DNA from: Ricinus communis | Lineage: Eukaryota; Streptophyta; Magnoliopsida; Malpighiales; Euphorbiaceae | Length of the DNA: 64,000 nucleotides | Reading direction: 5' to 3' | Assembly: GCF_019578655.1 (NCBI RefSeq) | Contig: NC_063261.1 | Location: 28,313,126 to 28,377,125, forward strand | Shown here: positions 21,891 through 32,099 of the stretch, in pieces | Layout: each line of letters begins with the position of its first letter | Numbering within the stretch: position 1 is the first letter of the stretch | Translations under genes and position numbers: made by a program | Notes under the pieces: generated by a model | What the model was told of the DNA's origin: nothing | Database searches by the model: none | Seen by the model: only the letters and a program-made list of their open reading frames with translations

Positions 21891-21894
<4 letters not shown>
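21848..21894 (+). repeat. Terminal redundancy, right copy (47 bp)
   Basis: Identical to 14917-14963. It ends directly in a ~48-bp (AT)n microsatellite that forms the junction with the gypsy LTR. Confidence 0.8.
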
Positions 21895-21947
<53 letters not shown>

Positions 21948-24101
21948 AATTGTTTCTCTCTTTTTCTCTTTTTTTCTTTCCTTTCTCTCATCTCTCTCCC
22001 TCTTCCCTTTTCTTTCCTTCCTTCTTCCTTTCCTCCCTATCCCTCCTCTCTTCCTTCCCCCTTTCCCCCTCTCCACGACAGCTGCCTCTCCCTACCCCTC
22101 TTCGTTCATGCCGTCACCGCAGCTCCCTCTTCCCCTTCCTCCTTTCCCCCAGCGTCGTCAAGAGTGAGAAGGCTGCTATCGTCGATTTGGCCTCCAACCG
22201 GCGTGCTTTCGGTGATCCGACGTTGTATTCGGACTCCCCACTCTCGAAAATCCCGGGAACGACCTCTCTTGCAACAAAAATCCCGCTGGCAACCTCGGGA
22301 AGTGTCACCAGTGCAGCATCTTTTCGACCTTGATCCGGTGCTTTCCGGTGACTTTTCGATCGAAATTCTTGTACTTTCGGACTCTTCGCAACTCGAGCTT
22401 GGCGTAGGCGCTTTCGGATTCGAATTCCGACACTGTTGACATGACCGGCTTTCCAGACGCGCGAAATATTATAATTTCAACTCGATATAATTTTATTTAG
22501 ACTCTAAAAATTATGTTGTAATTTTAAAAAAATATTGTGGCTATTAATTACATGTGATGGATAATTTAAAAATCTATTGAATTTAATTAATTGTGTTTTA
22601 GGGTGTTGCGGAGTCGGAGAAAATAATACAGTTCTTGTAGCCCGACTCCTGTTATTTAATCGTAGTATATTTGTTGTGTCCTTGGCGGGTTCTGTATCCT
22701 TTATAGGGGGGGTAAATATCCGTAATTTAGGGAAAATTTTGTCGAATTTTCGACAGATTTCTCGAGACTAAATTAATCTTAGGCAGTCTTAATCTAAGGG
22801 TCTAGGCCTAAAGAAAATTTAAGAACGTCTATTAATTGAGTATTTTTGTGAATAGATAATCAATTCTTCTCGCCAGCTCCACCCGAGGCATAGGAGCGGA
22901 CTGTGGAGTGCGCCAGAACTGTGAGTTAAAGTCACATAATCTCTGCACTATTGTCAAGTTTAAATTTAATACGATGCTTTAGAAATTATGTCTAATATGA
23001 TTATCAGTATCGCAATACAAATAATTTCATTTAATTATTAATTACTGAGAATAATTTTAATATTATTATCAGTGATATTATATCGTTGTTTTGATATCAT
23101 ACTTAATGTTATATTAATACAATCATTGTTATTATTTATACACACAAATTGCATGTTACTTTCCGCTATTTTCTAAATCTTTATTTGTATGTGTTGAATG
23201 ATTATGTTAGACTATGATTATTATATATGAGTTGATTGTGATATTGGGATGAGGCTATAGTAGAACATTGCCACCTGATGGGTTACATCAGGACCGCGTG
23301 CCCACCGGTAATGATTAAAGACAAGTAACAAGGTTATTATGGATTTTTGCCCAGGTCGAGTATAACTCTCTGGGGTATGAAAGTTGACTGCTGGAGAAAG
23401 GTTCTTGGTCGAGCAATGCTCTCTAGGCGCCGGCTTAGTTGGGAATTAAGTGTTCAGGCTGGATGAAAGTACTCTGGTTGAGCTTTGCTCTCTGGGCGCC
23501 AGAGCTGTTGGAATTAAGAGAGCCAAAAGGCTGCTAGTAATTGGGGTTAGGGTTCTACTGAGCCACTCGTCTCACAAGTGTTAAAATAATTTTATTTTTA
23601 AGTTTATGATATGATTATAGTATGACTCGTATTTGATGTACATGACATGTTATACTGATGTAATAATTATTATTTTTCTGAGAAGACTACAATAGTCACA
23701 AGATTATTTGATTTTAACTCACTCCCGAAACTAACAGTCTCGATTTTATTTTTCAGGTGACAGTTAGAGTTCTTCGCCGTCCGGCATTGTGACAATCCGA
23801 CTTCTTCTTCATCGGGCTTTTTTTGTAAATAATCTATACTTCCATATTTTAAGTTATTTTATACTCTAGACCTTCTGTAGTAGAGTACTTTTAAATTTTT
23901 TGTGATTATTCTGGTCCATGATAGACGTGAGATGTTATAAAGACCAGCTAGAATTATTTATGGCATGTCAGTCATAATTAATGATATTTTATTAGCTTTT
24001 TATTTGAATTATTGGTCTGTAAGGCTTACTACGGGATTTGGTGGCCTTAATCCTACCCAATCCCTAGTGCCGGTCATGGACCCACATATCGGGTTGTGAC
24101 A
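21895..24101 (+). repeat. 5' LTR of the gypsy element, start truncated
   Basis: Matches the 3' LTR from the AT microsatellite and pyrimidine-rich block (21940-22200 against 28435-28680) and again from GTTTTGATATCATACTTAATG (about 23085 against 28852) to the end, CACATATCGGGTTGTGACA. About 800 bases (22290-23085) have no counterpart in the 3' LTR. Confidence 0.85.
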
Positions 24102-24105
24102 AAGT

Positions 24106-24117
24106 TGGTATCAGAGC
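24106..24117 (+). promoter_or_regulatory. Primer-binding site of the gypsy element
   Basis: TGGTATCAGAGC starts four bases after the 5' LTR end (GTGACA), complementary to initiator tRNA-Met. Confidence 0.9.
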
Positions 24118-24272
24118 TTAGGTTTAGTTTTCCTTTGACCTAGATTAGCTTCCTTAACTACTACGAAAATTAGGAAATCGAGTATATCCTTGCGTCTTTC
24201 ATTGATTCTAGTATCTGCACTATATGTTAGAGATTCTATTGGGTTTTATAGCTTATTGTTTATTTTCAGCTC

Positions 24273-25980
24273 TTGCCAATATCGAGAACTCGAGCGACTG
24301 TAGCTACAGCATCGGCCCAGGAAGGCCAAGATGAGTTTTCTGCTCAAACAGCCCCTCTGGCCCCAGCCCGTGGTACTAGGAGGCGAGGTAGGCCTCGAGC
24401 AGCAGCCCAACCAGATCAAGGCGAGACTCAGGAGGTATATGGTGCTGGTGGAATCCTAGTGGAGGCATTTATAACCGGTATGACTGGGATGCAGAGGGCC
24501 TTAGAGCAGTTATTAGTCTTCCAGCAGCAGTAGGCTGCCCAGGGTTCAGGAAGCCGTGCTAGTGGGTCCGGTATCAGAAATCCAGACAATGTTCCCATGT
24601 CCAAGTACACTAAGTTAAGACCCGTGGAGTTTGATAGGACAGCTGGGGACCCTCTGGACTTCCTAGACGAGGTTGAGAAAAAGGGTATTTGATTTGCACT
24701 ATTTTGACAGGAAGACCATCGACATGGCTGGATTTTGCTTGAAAGGGATAGCATCTCAGTGGTTCAGAGACTATATCCACCCCTTTCTAGATGGATTGTC
24801 GTGGAGGCAGTTCAGAGACAAGTTTGAGGAGTACTTCATCCCTTTTAATGTAAGGCAAGAGTATAGAAAGAGATTTGAAAGGCTAATTAAAGGAGACCTG
24901 TGAGCGGCATAATACACGTGGGGACCGAGGAGCAGAAGAACAACAAGTATATTTCGGGATTCGATCCAAAGTTTGTCTCCTTGGTTCAGTCTAGGAGGAG
25001 CAGCTTCCTAGAAGTGACTGACATGGCGAGACAGATAGAGATGACCTTGCGAGGTTTGGTCAGGGGACTGACGATGGTAGGAAAAAGAAGACCAGGGTTG
25101 AGGGTCCATTCATGTACGTACACGAGCAACCGGAGGCTACTCCGGGGTACCACCAAGAACTAGATAGAGAAGCCACCGTATCCATAGAAGGGGTAGGCAC
25201 AATTAGAAGGATAGCCGAGGATTCAGACCTGGTCAGGAATTCAATGGTAGTGGGCAGAGTTCAAGCTTCTAGTTGGGGCCGACCCATCGACGGAGTGCTT
25301 AGCTTCCAACCAAGCCTGTTTTAGGTGTGGCGAGATGGGTCATATGGCTCAATAGTGTCATCGCTACTTCAGTCGGCCAGCTTTTCCTTAGGGCTCGTCC
25401 GCCAGTGCGACCCGACCAGCTTTTCCTATAGCTTTGGGATATTTTCAGGGTGGATCTCAGTATGTCGGCCAATAGGGCTGTGGTTTTGGAGGTAGATCTG
25501 CAAGAGGCTAATCTGTCTGGGGGCATGTTCCAGGTCAGAACTGCGGTAAAATGACAAGAAATGTTCACCCTCACTCCTCAAGATGCGCGAGCCTCAAATG
25601 CTGTGGTGTGAGGTACTATTCTTGTATGCTATTCTGAAGCTAGATCTTTTTAGACCCTAGGGCTACCCATTCTTTCTTATCGCCTAGTTTTGCTTTAAGA
25701 TTAGATGTCTAGCCCGTTAGATTTCAAGTTCCATGTTGCCACGCCATTGTGATGCCTTAGACCAGATGTCGTGTTTCCGCCCGTGTCTGTCCGCTGTTGA
25801 GGTCCAGATTTGGTTGCTAACCTAATTCTATTGGATGTATTGGATTTTGATGTGATTTTGGGAATGGATTGGTTGGCTATGCATTTCGCCATGTTGGCCC
25901 GTTGGGAGAAACACGTGAATTTTCAAATTTTTGAGAACTCAGAGTTCTATTTTAAAGGTGAGCAGATACCTACTCTATCG
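24273..25980 (+). pseudogene. Gypsy gag and protease remnants
   Basis: Frame fragments from 24273 include a retrotransposon gag block (KGIASQWFRDYIHPFLD, around 24745) and a CCHC knuckle at about 25315 (CFRCGEMGHMAQ, then a stop before the last Cys). Protease-flanking blocks follow (ATHSFLSPSFALRLDV near 25660, and LDFDVILGMDWLA near 25840). Each block sits in a different frame or is separated by stops, so nothing full length can be made. Confidence 0.75.
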
Positions 25981-25984
25981 AATC

Positions 25985-26830
25985 TCGTGTCGGCTATTAC
26001 AGCTAGGCGGATGCTTCGTGGATGTTAAGGATATCTGGCTTTGTTTAGGGATATCTCCGCAGGAAAAGGTTACATCGAGGACGTTCAGGTGGTTTACGAG
26101 TTTTCTGATGAATTTCCAAAAGAACTACTAGGATTTCCGTCCAATAGAAAGATAGAATTCTACATCGACGTGGTACCGGGTACAACACCTATTTCTTTGC
26201 TGCCTATCGAATGGCACTGGCCGAGTTAAAGGAGTTAAAAGAGCTGCTGCAGGACCTCCTGAATAAGGATTTTATTAGACCTAGTGCGTCTCCGAAGGGT
26301 GCTCCTATTCTATTCGTGAAAAAGAAAGATGGTACTTTGCGCCTCTATATCGATTACCGGGTGCTGAATAAAGTGACGATTCATAACCGGTATCCGCTTC
26401 CTCACATCGATTACCTATTCGATCAACTTCAAGGAGCCGTGTATTTCTCTAAGATTGATTTACGATCGGGGTGTCACCAGTTGAGGATCCGTAGGGAAGA
26501 CGTGCCAAAGATGGCACTCAGGATGCGTTATGGGCATTATGAGTTTCTGGTGATGTCGTTTGGACTTACTAATGCTCCTAAGGCTTTCATGGATCTGATG
26601 AATTGAGTGTTCAAGCAGTTTCTGGATCATTTTGTAATCGTATTCATTAATGATATCTTGGTATACTCCAGAAGCGAAGAGGAGCACGCGTGGCACCTGA
26701 GGATGGTACTTCAGACTTTGAGGGAGCATCAGTTGTACACTAAGTTCTCTAAGTGCGAGTTCTGGTTAGAAAGAGTTGCTTTTCTAGGGCGCATTGTGTC
26801 TAGAGATGGTATTTAAGTGGACCCCAAGAA
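25985..26830 (+). pseudogene. Gypsy reverse transcriptase remnant
   Basis: Blocks in order: [51 protein letters not shown] followed by an in-frame TGA (26604-26606), the active-site region [11 protein letters not shown] (the family has FIDD) and [13 protein letters not shown]. The loss of the first active-site Asp and the stop make it inactive. Confidence 0.85.
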
Positions 26831-27064
26831 AGTGGAGCGGTGATTGACTAGCAGAGACTGACCACGGTGACTAAGGTGCGTAGCTTTCTAGGATTGGCAG
26901 GTTACTACCGTCGTTTCGTGTAAGACTTTTCGAGAATAGCAGCACCTTTGACTAAGCTAACTCAGATAAGGTTTTAGTGGACTGACATGTGTGAAAGAAG
27001 CTTTCTGTTTCGATTTGAAGACCGCTGATGACTTCCATTTGACCGATGTTGACCTTACCCTTTG

Positions 27065-27590
27065 GGACTGGTGGATTCACGGTGTATTACGATGCTTCCA
27101 AAGTAGGTTTGGGTTAATGTCCTGATGCAAAATGAAAACATAGTATCTTATGCATCTAGGTAGTTGAAGAAGCATGAATAGAATTACCTGACCCACGATT
27201 TGGAGATGGCAACAATAATTTTTGCTTTGAAGATCTGGAGGCACTATCTCTATGGGGAGACGTGCGAGATATATATGGATTATAAAAGCTTAAAGTATAT
27301 TTTCCAACATAAGGAATTGAATCTAAGGCAAAGAAGATGGTTAGAGCTTCTGAAGGACTATGATTGTAATATTCTTTACCATCCAAGTAAGGCGAATGTT
27401 ATGGCTGATGCCTTGAGCAGGAATTCGGTAGGTAGTCTTGCTTATATCGCGGTGCGCAGAAGAGGCCAGTTGACTGAGAGTTGTATCGATACGCACGACC
27501 AAGGCCGCGAGATGGAGATATTGGAATCAGGTGCATTGTTAGCAGATTTCAGGGTTAGGTCTGTGCTTTTGATAGAATCAGGATAGCTCA
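27065..27590 (+). pseudogene. Gypsy RNase H remnant
   Basis: Contains [18 protein letters not shown], a [12 protein letters not shown] segment where the family usually has TDHKSLKY, and the terminal NVMADALSR. The upstream TDAS motif region is frameshifted. Confidence 0.8.
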
Positions 27591-28328
27591 GAATCGGGAC
27601 CCATAGTTACGAAAAATCTTGGAAGAAGTGCAGTAAGGTTGAGCTAATGATTTTATTATAAATGATGATGACACCCTCAGTATGGGCTCTAGGCTGTGTG
27701 TTCCCGTTGTGGATAATCTTAGAAAGGAGATTTTGGAAGAAGCTTATTGTACAACTTACAGTGGTTGGCGAACGAAAGTTAGTAGGACCAGAGTTGGTTT
27801 AGATCACTTCAGTAAAGGTTCATATTATTCGCGAGAGGCTGAAGACAACTTTCAATAGGCAGAAAAGTTATGCGGATCTGAAGCAGAAGCACGTAGAGTT
27901 CAGTGTTGGGGAATATGTGTTCTTGAAGGTGTCTCCTATGCATAGGGTGATGCGATTTGGCAAGAAGGGCAAATTGGCCCCTCAATAATGTGGGACCCTT
28001 TGAGATTATTGACCGAATTGGAGAGGTGGCATACAAGCTGGACTTGCCGCCAAATTTCTCGCACGTGCATCCGGTATTCCACATATCAATGTTAATGAAG
28101 TATATTTCGAACTCTTCGCATGTGTTGCAGCTTTAATGTATGGAAGTAAGCGAAGATCTAACTTATGAGGAGCAGCCAGTCATGATCGTGGATACTCAAG
28201 TTCACCAACTGCGCTCTAAGGTTATTCCGATGGTTAAGGTGTTATGGCGGAATTATTCGTCTGAAGAGTATACTTGGGAGAACAAGCAGGAGATGAGAAG
28301 TCTCTACCCTCATTTGTTTCAATCCTAA
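27591..28328 (+). pseudogene. Gypsy integrase remnant with chromodomain-like tail
   Basis: Only the edges of integrase remain: a zinc-domain-proximal piece at about 27640-27770 and the C-terminal region from about 27780. The DDE core is absent, indicating an internal deletion near 27770. The last open piece (28140-28328) contains IPMVKVLWRNYSSEEYTWE, a chromodomain-like segment of chromoviruses. Confidence 0.7.
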
Positions 28329-28344
28329 GGTAAATCGTGTTTCT

Positions 28345-28374
28345 TGTAATACCCAGTTTTTCTTAAAAAGATAA

Positions 28375-28420
<46 letters not shown>

Positions 28421-29839
28421 GTAATTATATATATATATATAAAAGAAATTTTTTCTCTCTTTTCTTTCCTTTCTCTCATCTCTCCTCTCTCTCCCTCTTC
28501 CTTTTTCTTTCCTTCCTTTTTTCTTTCCTCCCTCTCCCTCCTCTCTTCATTCCCCTATGGTGGCCTCTCCTCACCCTCCGCTCTGCGGCTGTGTCGCCGC
28601 AGCTCCCTCTTCCCTTTCCTTCTTTCTGTCGACGTCATCAATAGTGAGGAGGCTGCTATCATCAGTTTGGCCTCCTACCGGAGTGCTTTCGGCGATCCGA
28701 TTTCGGATTCGAACTTCCTTGAAACCAAGAAACGCCTTTCTTTAAAAAAATGCGGGCGACCTTGCTCCCCACTGGGTGACTCGCACCGACTGGCAGGTGT
28801 GGGGCGGTTCGTTCAGTTCGACGCATCGCCGAGAGGCTTTTGAACCCTAGTGTTTTGATATCATACTTAATGTTATATTAATACAATCATTATTATTATT
28901 TCGACACATAAATTGCATGTTTGCTTTCCCCGATTTTCTATATCTTTATTTTATGTGTTGAATGATTTTGTTAGACTATGATTATTATATATGAGTTGAT
29001 TGTGATATTGGGATGAGCCTATAGTAGAACATGCCACCTGATGGGTTACATCAGGACTGCGTGTGCACCGGTAATGATTAAAGACATGTAACAAGGTTAT
29101 TATGGATTTTTGCCATGGTTGAGTAGTAACCTCTACTCTCGGTGTGAAATTGTTGTCGGAGAAAGGTCTTTAGTCGAGCAATGCTCTCGGTAGCCAGCCT
29201 TAGTTGGGAATCAGTGTTGGCAAAGCGGATGAAAGGACCAGTCGAAGCTTCAGCTTATCTTATTATCCTGTGTGACGTTGGAATTAAGGTAGAAGTCGTT
29301 TAGTGATTCGGTGGTTCTCTTGAGCCACTCGTCTCACAAGTGTTAAAATATATTTTATTTTTAAATTTATGGTATGATTATAGTATGACTCGTATTTGAT
29401 GTACATGGCATGTTATACTGATGTAATAATAATTATTTTTCTGAGAAGACTGCAATAGTTAATAAGATTATTTGATTTTAACTCACTCCCGAGACTGACA
29501 GTTAGAGTTCTTCGCCGTCCGGCATTCTGACAGTTTAACTCCTTCTTCATCTGGCTTTTTGTGTAAATAATATGTACTTCCATATTTTAAGTTATTTTAC
29601 ACTTTAGACCTTCTGTAGTAGAGTACTTTTAAATTTGTTGTGATTATTCTAGTCCATTATGAACGTGAGATGTTATAAAGACTAGTTAGAATTATTTATG
29701 GCATGTCAATCATAATTAATGATATTTTATTAGCTTTTTATTGGAATTATTGGTCTGTAAGGCTTATTACGAGATTCGGTGGCCTTAAGCCTACCCATTC
29801 TCCAGTGACGATCACGGACCCACATATCGGGTCGTGACA
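28345..29839 (+). repeat. 3' LTR of the gypsy element
   Basis: Starts TGTAATACCCAG and ends CGGGTCGTGACA, giving TG..CA termini. An (AAT)n tract (about 28376-28422) and an (AT)n tract follow the start. About 800 bases present in the 5' LTR are missing, replaced by a GC-rich stretch (28750-28850) of unclear origin. Confidence 0.85.
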
Positions 29840-29840
29840 T

Positions 29841-30045
29841 AACCTCTTGGCCGTTAAAGAATATTATTCATCATTTTGTTCCCCATGAGAGTTCAGATAC
29901 CCGTTTAGCTAAACGGGTTTTGGATACCCTAACCTCTTAACCCATTAAAAATATTATTCATCATTTTATTCCTTACGAGACTTGAACCTTAGACCCTAGA
30001 TTCGGTACCCATCTAGCTAAATGGGTTTTGGATACCCTAACCTTA
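29841..30045 (+). repeat. Two copies of the ~90-bp flanking repeat (right of block)
   Basis: AACCTCTTGGCCGTTAAAGA and AACCTCTTAACCCATTAAAA start two units 89 bases apart. Each continues TATTATTCATCATTTT and includes a CCCGTTTAGCTAAACGGG-type palindrome. They match 13094-13195. Confidence 0.75.
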
Positions 30046-32000
30046 ACACAGTCAAATCAATTGCAAATAACTTAGCATTGGCTAGAAAGCCAATTGAAAG
30101 TAAGGACTTATCACTTAACTTATTGCTATATTGGATGAAGAATATACTTCAATTGCTGTTTAAATTACAGGCAGAGAATAAATCACTTGGGGAGAACTAT
30201 AGTCAACTTTGATGACTTATGAAAGTCGGCTAGAGCAGCTAAATGTTGCACATTTATCATGGCAGCAATGCAAATAGCCCAACCAATAATAACATTTGTC
30301 AACAAGATCAATTCTAGTGGCAGAAATAACAATATAATTAAAGGGTAGAACAAGAATCAAATTAGTGTAGGAAGATAAGGAAGAGGAAATTCATAAGTGG
30401 AAATAGTAGAGGTAGAAATTGTGGAGGAAGAAATGGCATATCTAGATTCTTGTATTAAATTTATAGCAAAATGAGGCACACAACCCCTTATTACTAGACT
30501 AGATATGATGAGGATTACATGGGAGTTTCTCCAAAATTAGGAAAAGGAAAGCAAGAAGGCTCTTCTTCAACAACTGCATTCATAACTGATGTAGGTTCAA
30601 AACCTTATCCTGGTTGGTTTATGGACAGTAGGGCAAGCAACCATGTCATGAATGATTCAAATAAACTCACTAATCTAGGAGAATACTCAAGTAAGGAAAA
30701 ATTAGTGGTTGGAAATGGCTCAAAACTTCTCATACTCATATCTAACTATAAATATGCCATATTTAAACAAAAAGATGTTGAAATTAAAAAATGTCTTGCA
30801 TGTGCCTTTTATTAAGAAGAATTTGCTTAGTGTCTCTCAATTAGCCTTTGATAATAATATATTTATTGAGTTTTATCTTGAATGTTATTTTGTTAAGGAT
30901 AAGGAAACGAGATAGGTTCTTCTTCAAGGGATGCTTAAAGAGGGTTTGTATTAATTGAAGCTTCTGAATGGAGTTAGCAAACATAAGATATCTTTCAATT
31001 ATTTTAGTTCTTTGCTGTTAAAAGATTCTCCTATTTTGTTTGAGTATGGTATTATTGATTCTAAAAAAGCAGTGGGGCATGGAAGGTTTAATCACCCCTC
31101 CAACGGAGTCTTGTCAGAAACTCTAAAGTCTTGTTATTAGTCTGTGTCCTTTAATGGAAACAATTTCTTTTATGATGCCTGCCTATACATTAAGTTTCAT
31201 TTTTTTACCTTTTTCTACTTCTGAATATCATGCAAAATCACCACTTAAGTTAATTCATTATGATCTATGAGGGCTTGCACTCGTACCATCTTGTGAAGGT
31301 CTTAAATATTACTTCTTGGATGATCATAGTAGGTATACATGAGTTTGTGCCTTAAAAACTAAAGATGAGGCAATATAAATGTTTGTTAAATTCAAAACAT
31401 TAACTAAAAACAGGTTTAGAAAAGATAAAGATTAAGTCAAATTGGGGAGGAAAGTATAGAAATGTTTTACAAAAAATTTTAGAGAATTGCATAATTGAGT
31501 TCTAGAATCCATGTCCTTACACATCCTTTTAAAACAATCGAGTGAAGCGAAAACACCGACATGTCGTAGAAATCGGTCTCTCTCCTAGCCCATGCTAAAA
31601 TACCTTTAAGATATTGGTAGCATGCTTTTCAAACCTTATTTTATTTAATTAAAACATATTCTTAATCTTAGGTCACTTGTTCAAGTTCTTTTCGGTCAAA
31701 AACCAAATTACAATTTTCTCAAAGTATTTGGTTGTGCACGTCGTCCTTGTCTTAGGCCATATCAGAAAAATATATTTCTTTTTATTCCATTAAGAGTGTG
31801 CTCTTGGGTTATAGTCATAATCATAAAAGTTATCTTTGTCTAAGTCCTAGTTATAGAATTTATGTGTCTAGGAATTTTTTTAATGAAATCGATTTTCCTT
31901 TTAAAACTCAAAATTCCTCACCCACAATTCACGGCAACTTAAGAATTGTACTATCATTACATATTCACCTCAATCTATATGGTCATTTCCTTTCTTAAAG
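30040..32000 (+). pseudogene. Ty1/copia gag-protease-integrase remnant
   Basis: Degenerate but ordered blocks. Gag: NLALARKPIESKDL (about 30060). Protease: WFMDSRASNHVMND (about 30620), where the family has DSGAS. GAG-pre-integrase: LLSVSQLAFDNN and HGRFNHPSN (about 31080). Integrase: start near 31260. Late integrase: LLGYSHNHKSYLCLSPSYR (31798). The integrase core is interrupted, and no RT or RNase H follows. It is a truncated copia element. Confidence 0.7.
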
Positions 32001-32099
32001 TTATTTAATACAATAATTCATACATTCTCAACAAGTATCTATTAATGAAGGACCTGTACCAACCGAGTCTGCAGACTTGCAAGAAACAAGTGATAACTC

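Larger units (their letters stand above)
14917..21894 (+). mobile_element. Endogenous pararetrovirus, near unit-length plus-strand copy
   Basis: A 6.98-kb Caulimoviridae-like insertion bounded by identical 47-bp repeats (14917-14963 and 21848-21894). Layout: terminal repeat, leader with polyadenylation signal and primer-like site, movement protein, coat protein with zinc knuckle, protease, reverse transcriptase, RNase H, a further overlapping ORF, purine tract, TATA promoter, terminal repeat. Several in-frame stops, a protease/RT deletion and frameshifts make it non-coding as a virus. No integrase is present, as expected for the family. The order resembles petuvirus-type genomes, but genus is not assigned. 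Confidence 0.85.
21895..29839 (+). mobile_element. Ty3/gypsy LTR retrotransposon (chromodomain type), defective
   Basis: The 5' LTR (21895-24101, 5' end truncated), tRNA-Met primer site, gag-pol remnants and 3' LTR (28345-29839) are in canonical order. The pol order RT, RNase H, integrase, C-terminal chromodomain-like segment fits a chromovirus, probably the Tekay/Del group. Most of the integrase core is deleted, and many stops and frameshifts are present. The 5' LTR begins inside the (AT)n tract shared with the virus, so the native TGTAATACCC start is missing there. Confidence 0.85.

Noticed and set aside
21753..22439. Several open frames through the (AT)n and pyrimidine-rich region
   Set aside because: Low-complexity translation (IYIYIY, SSFPP) of microsatellite and LTR leader; no domain.
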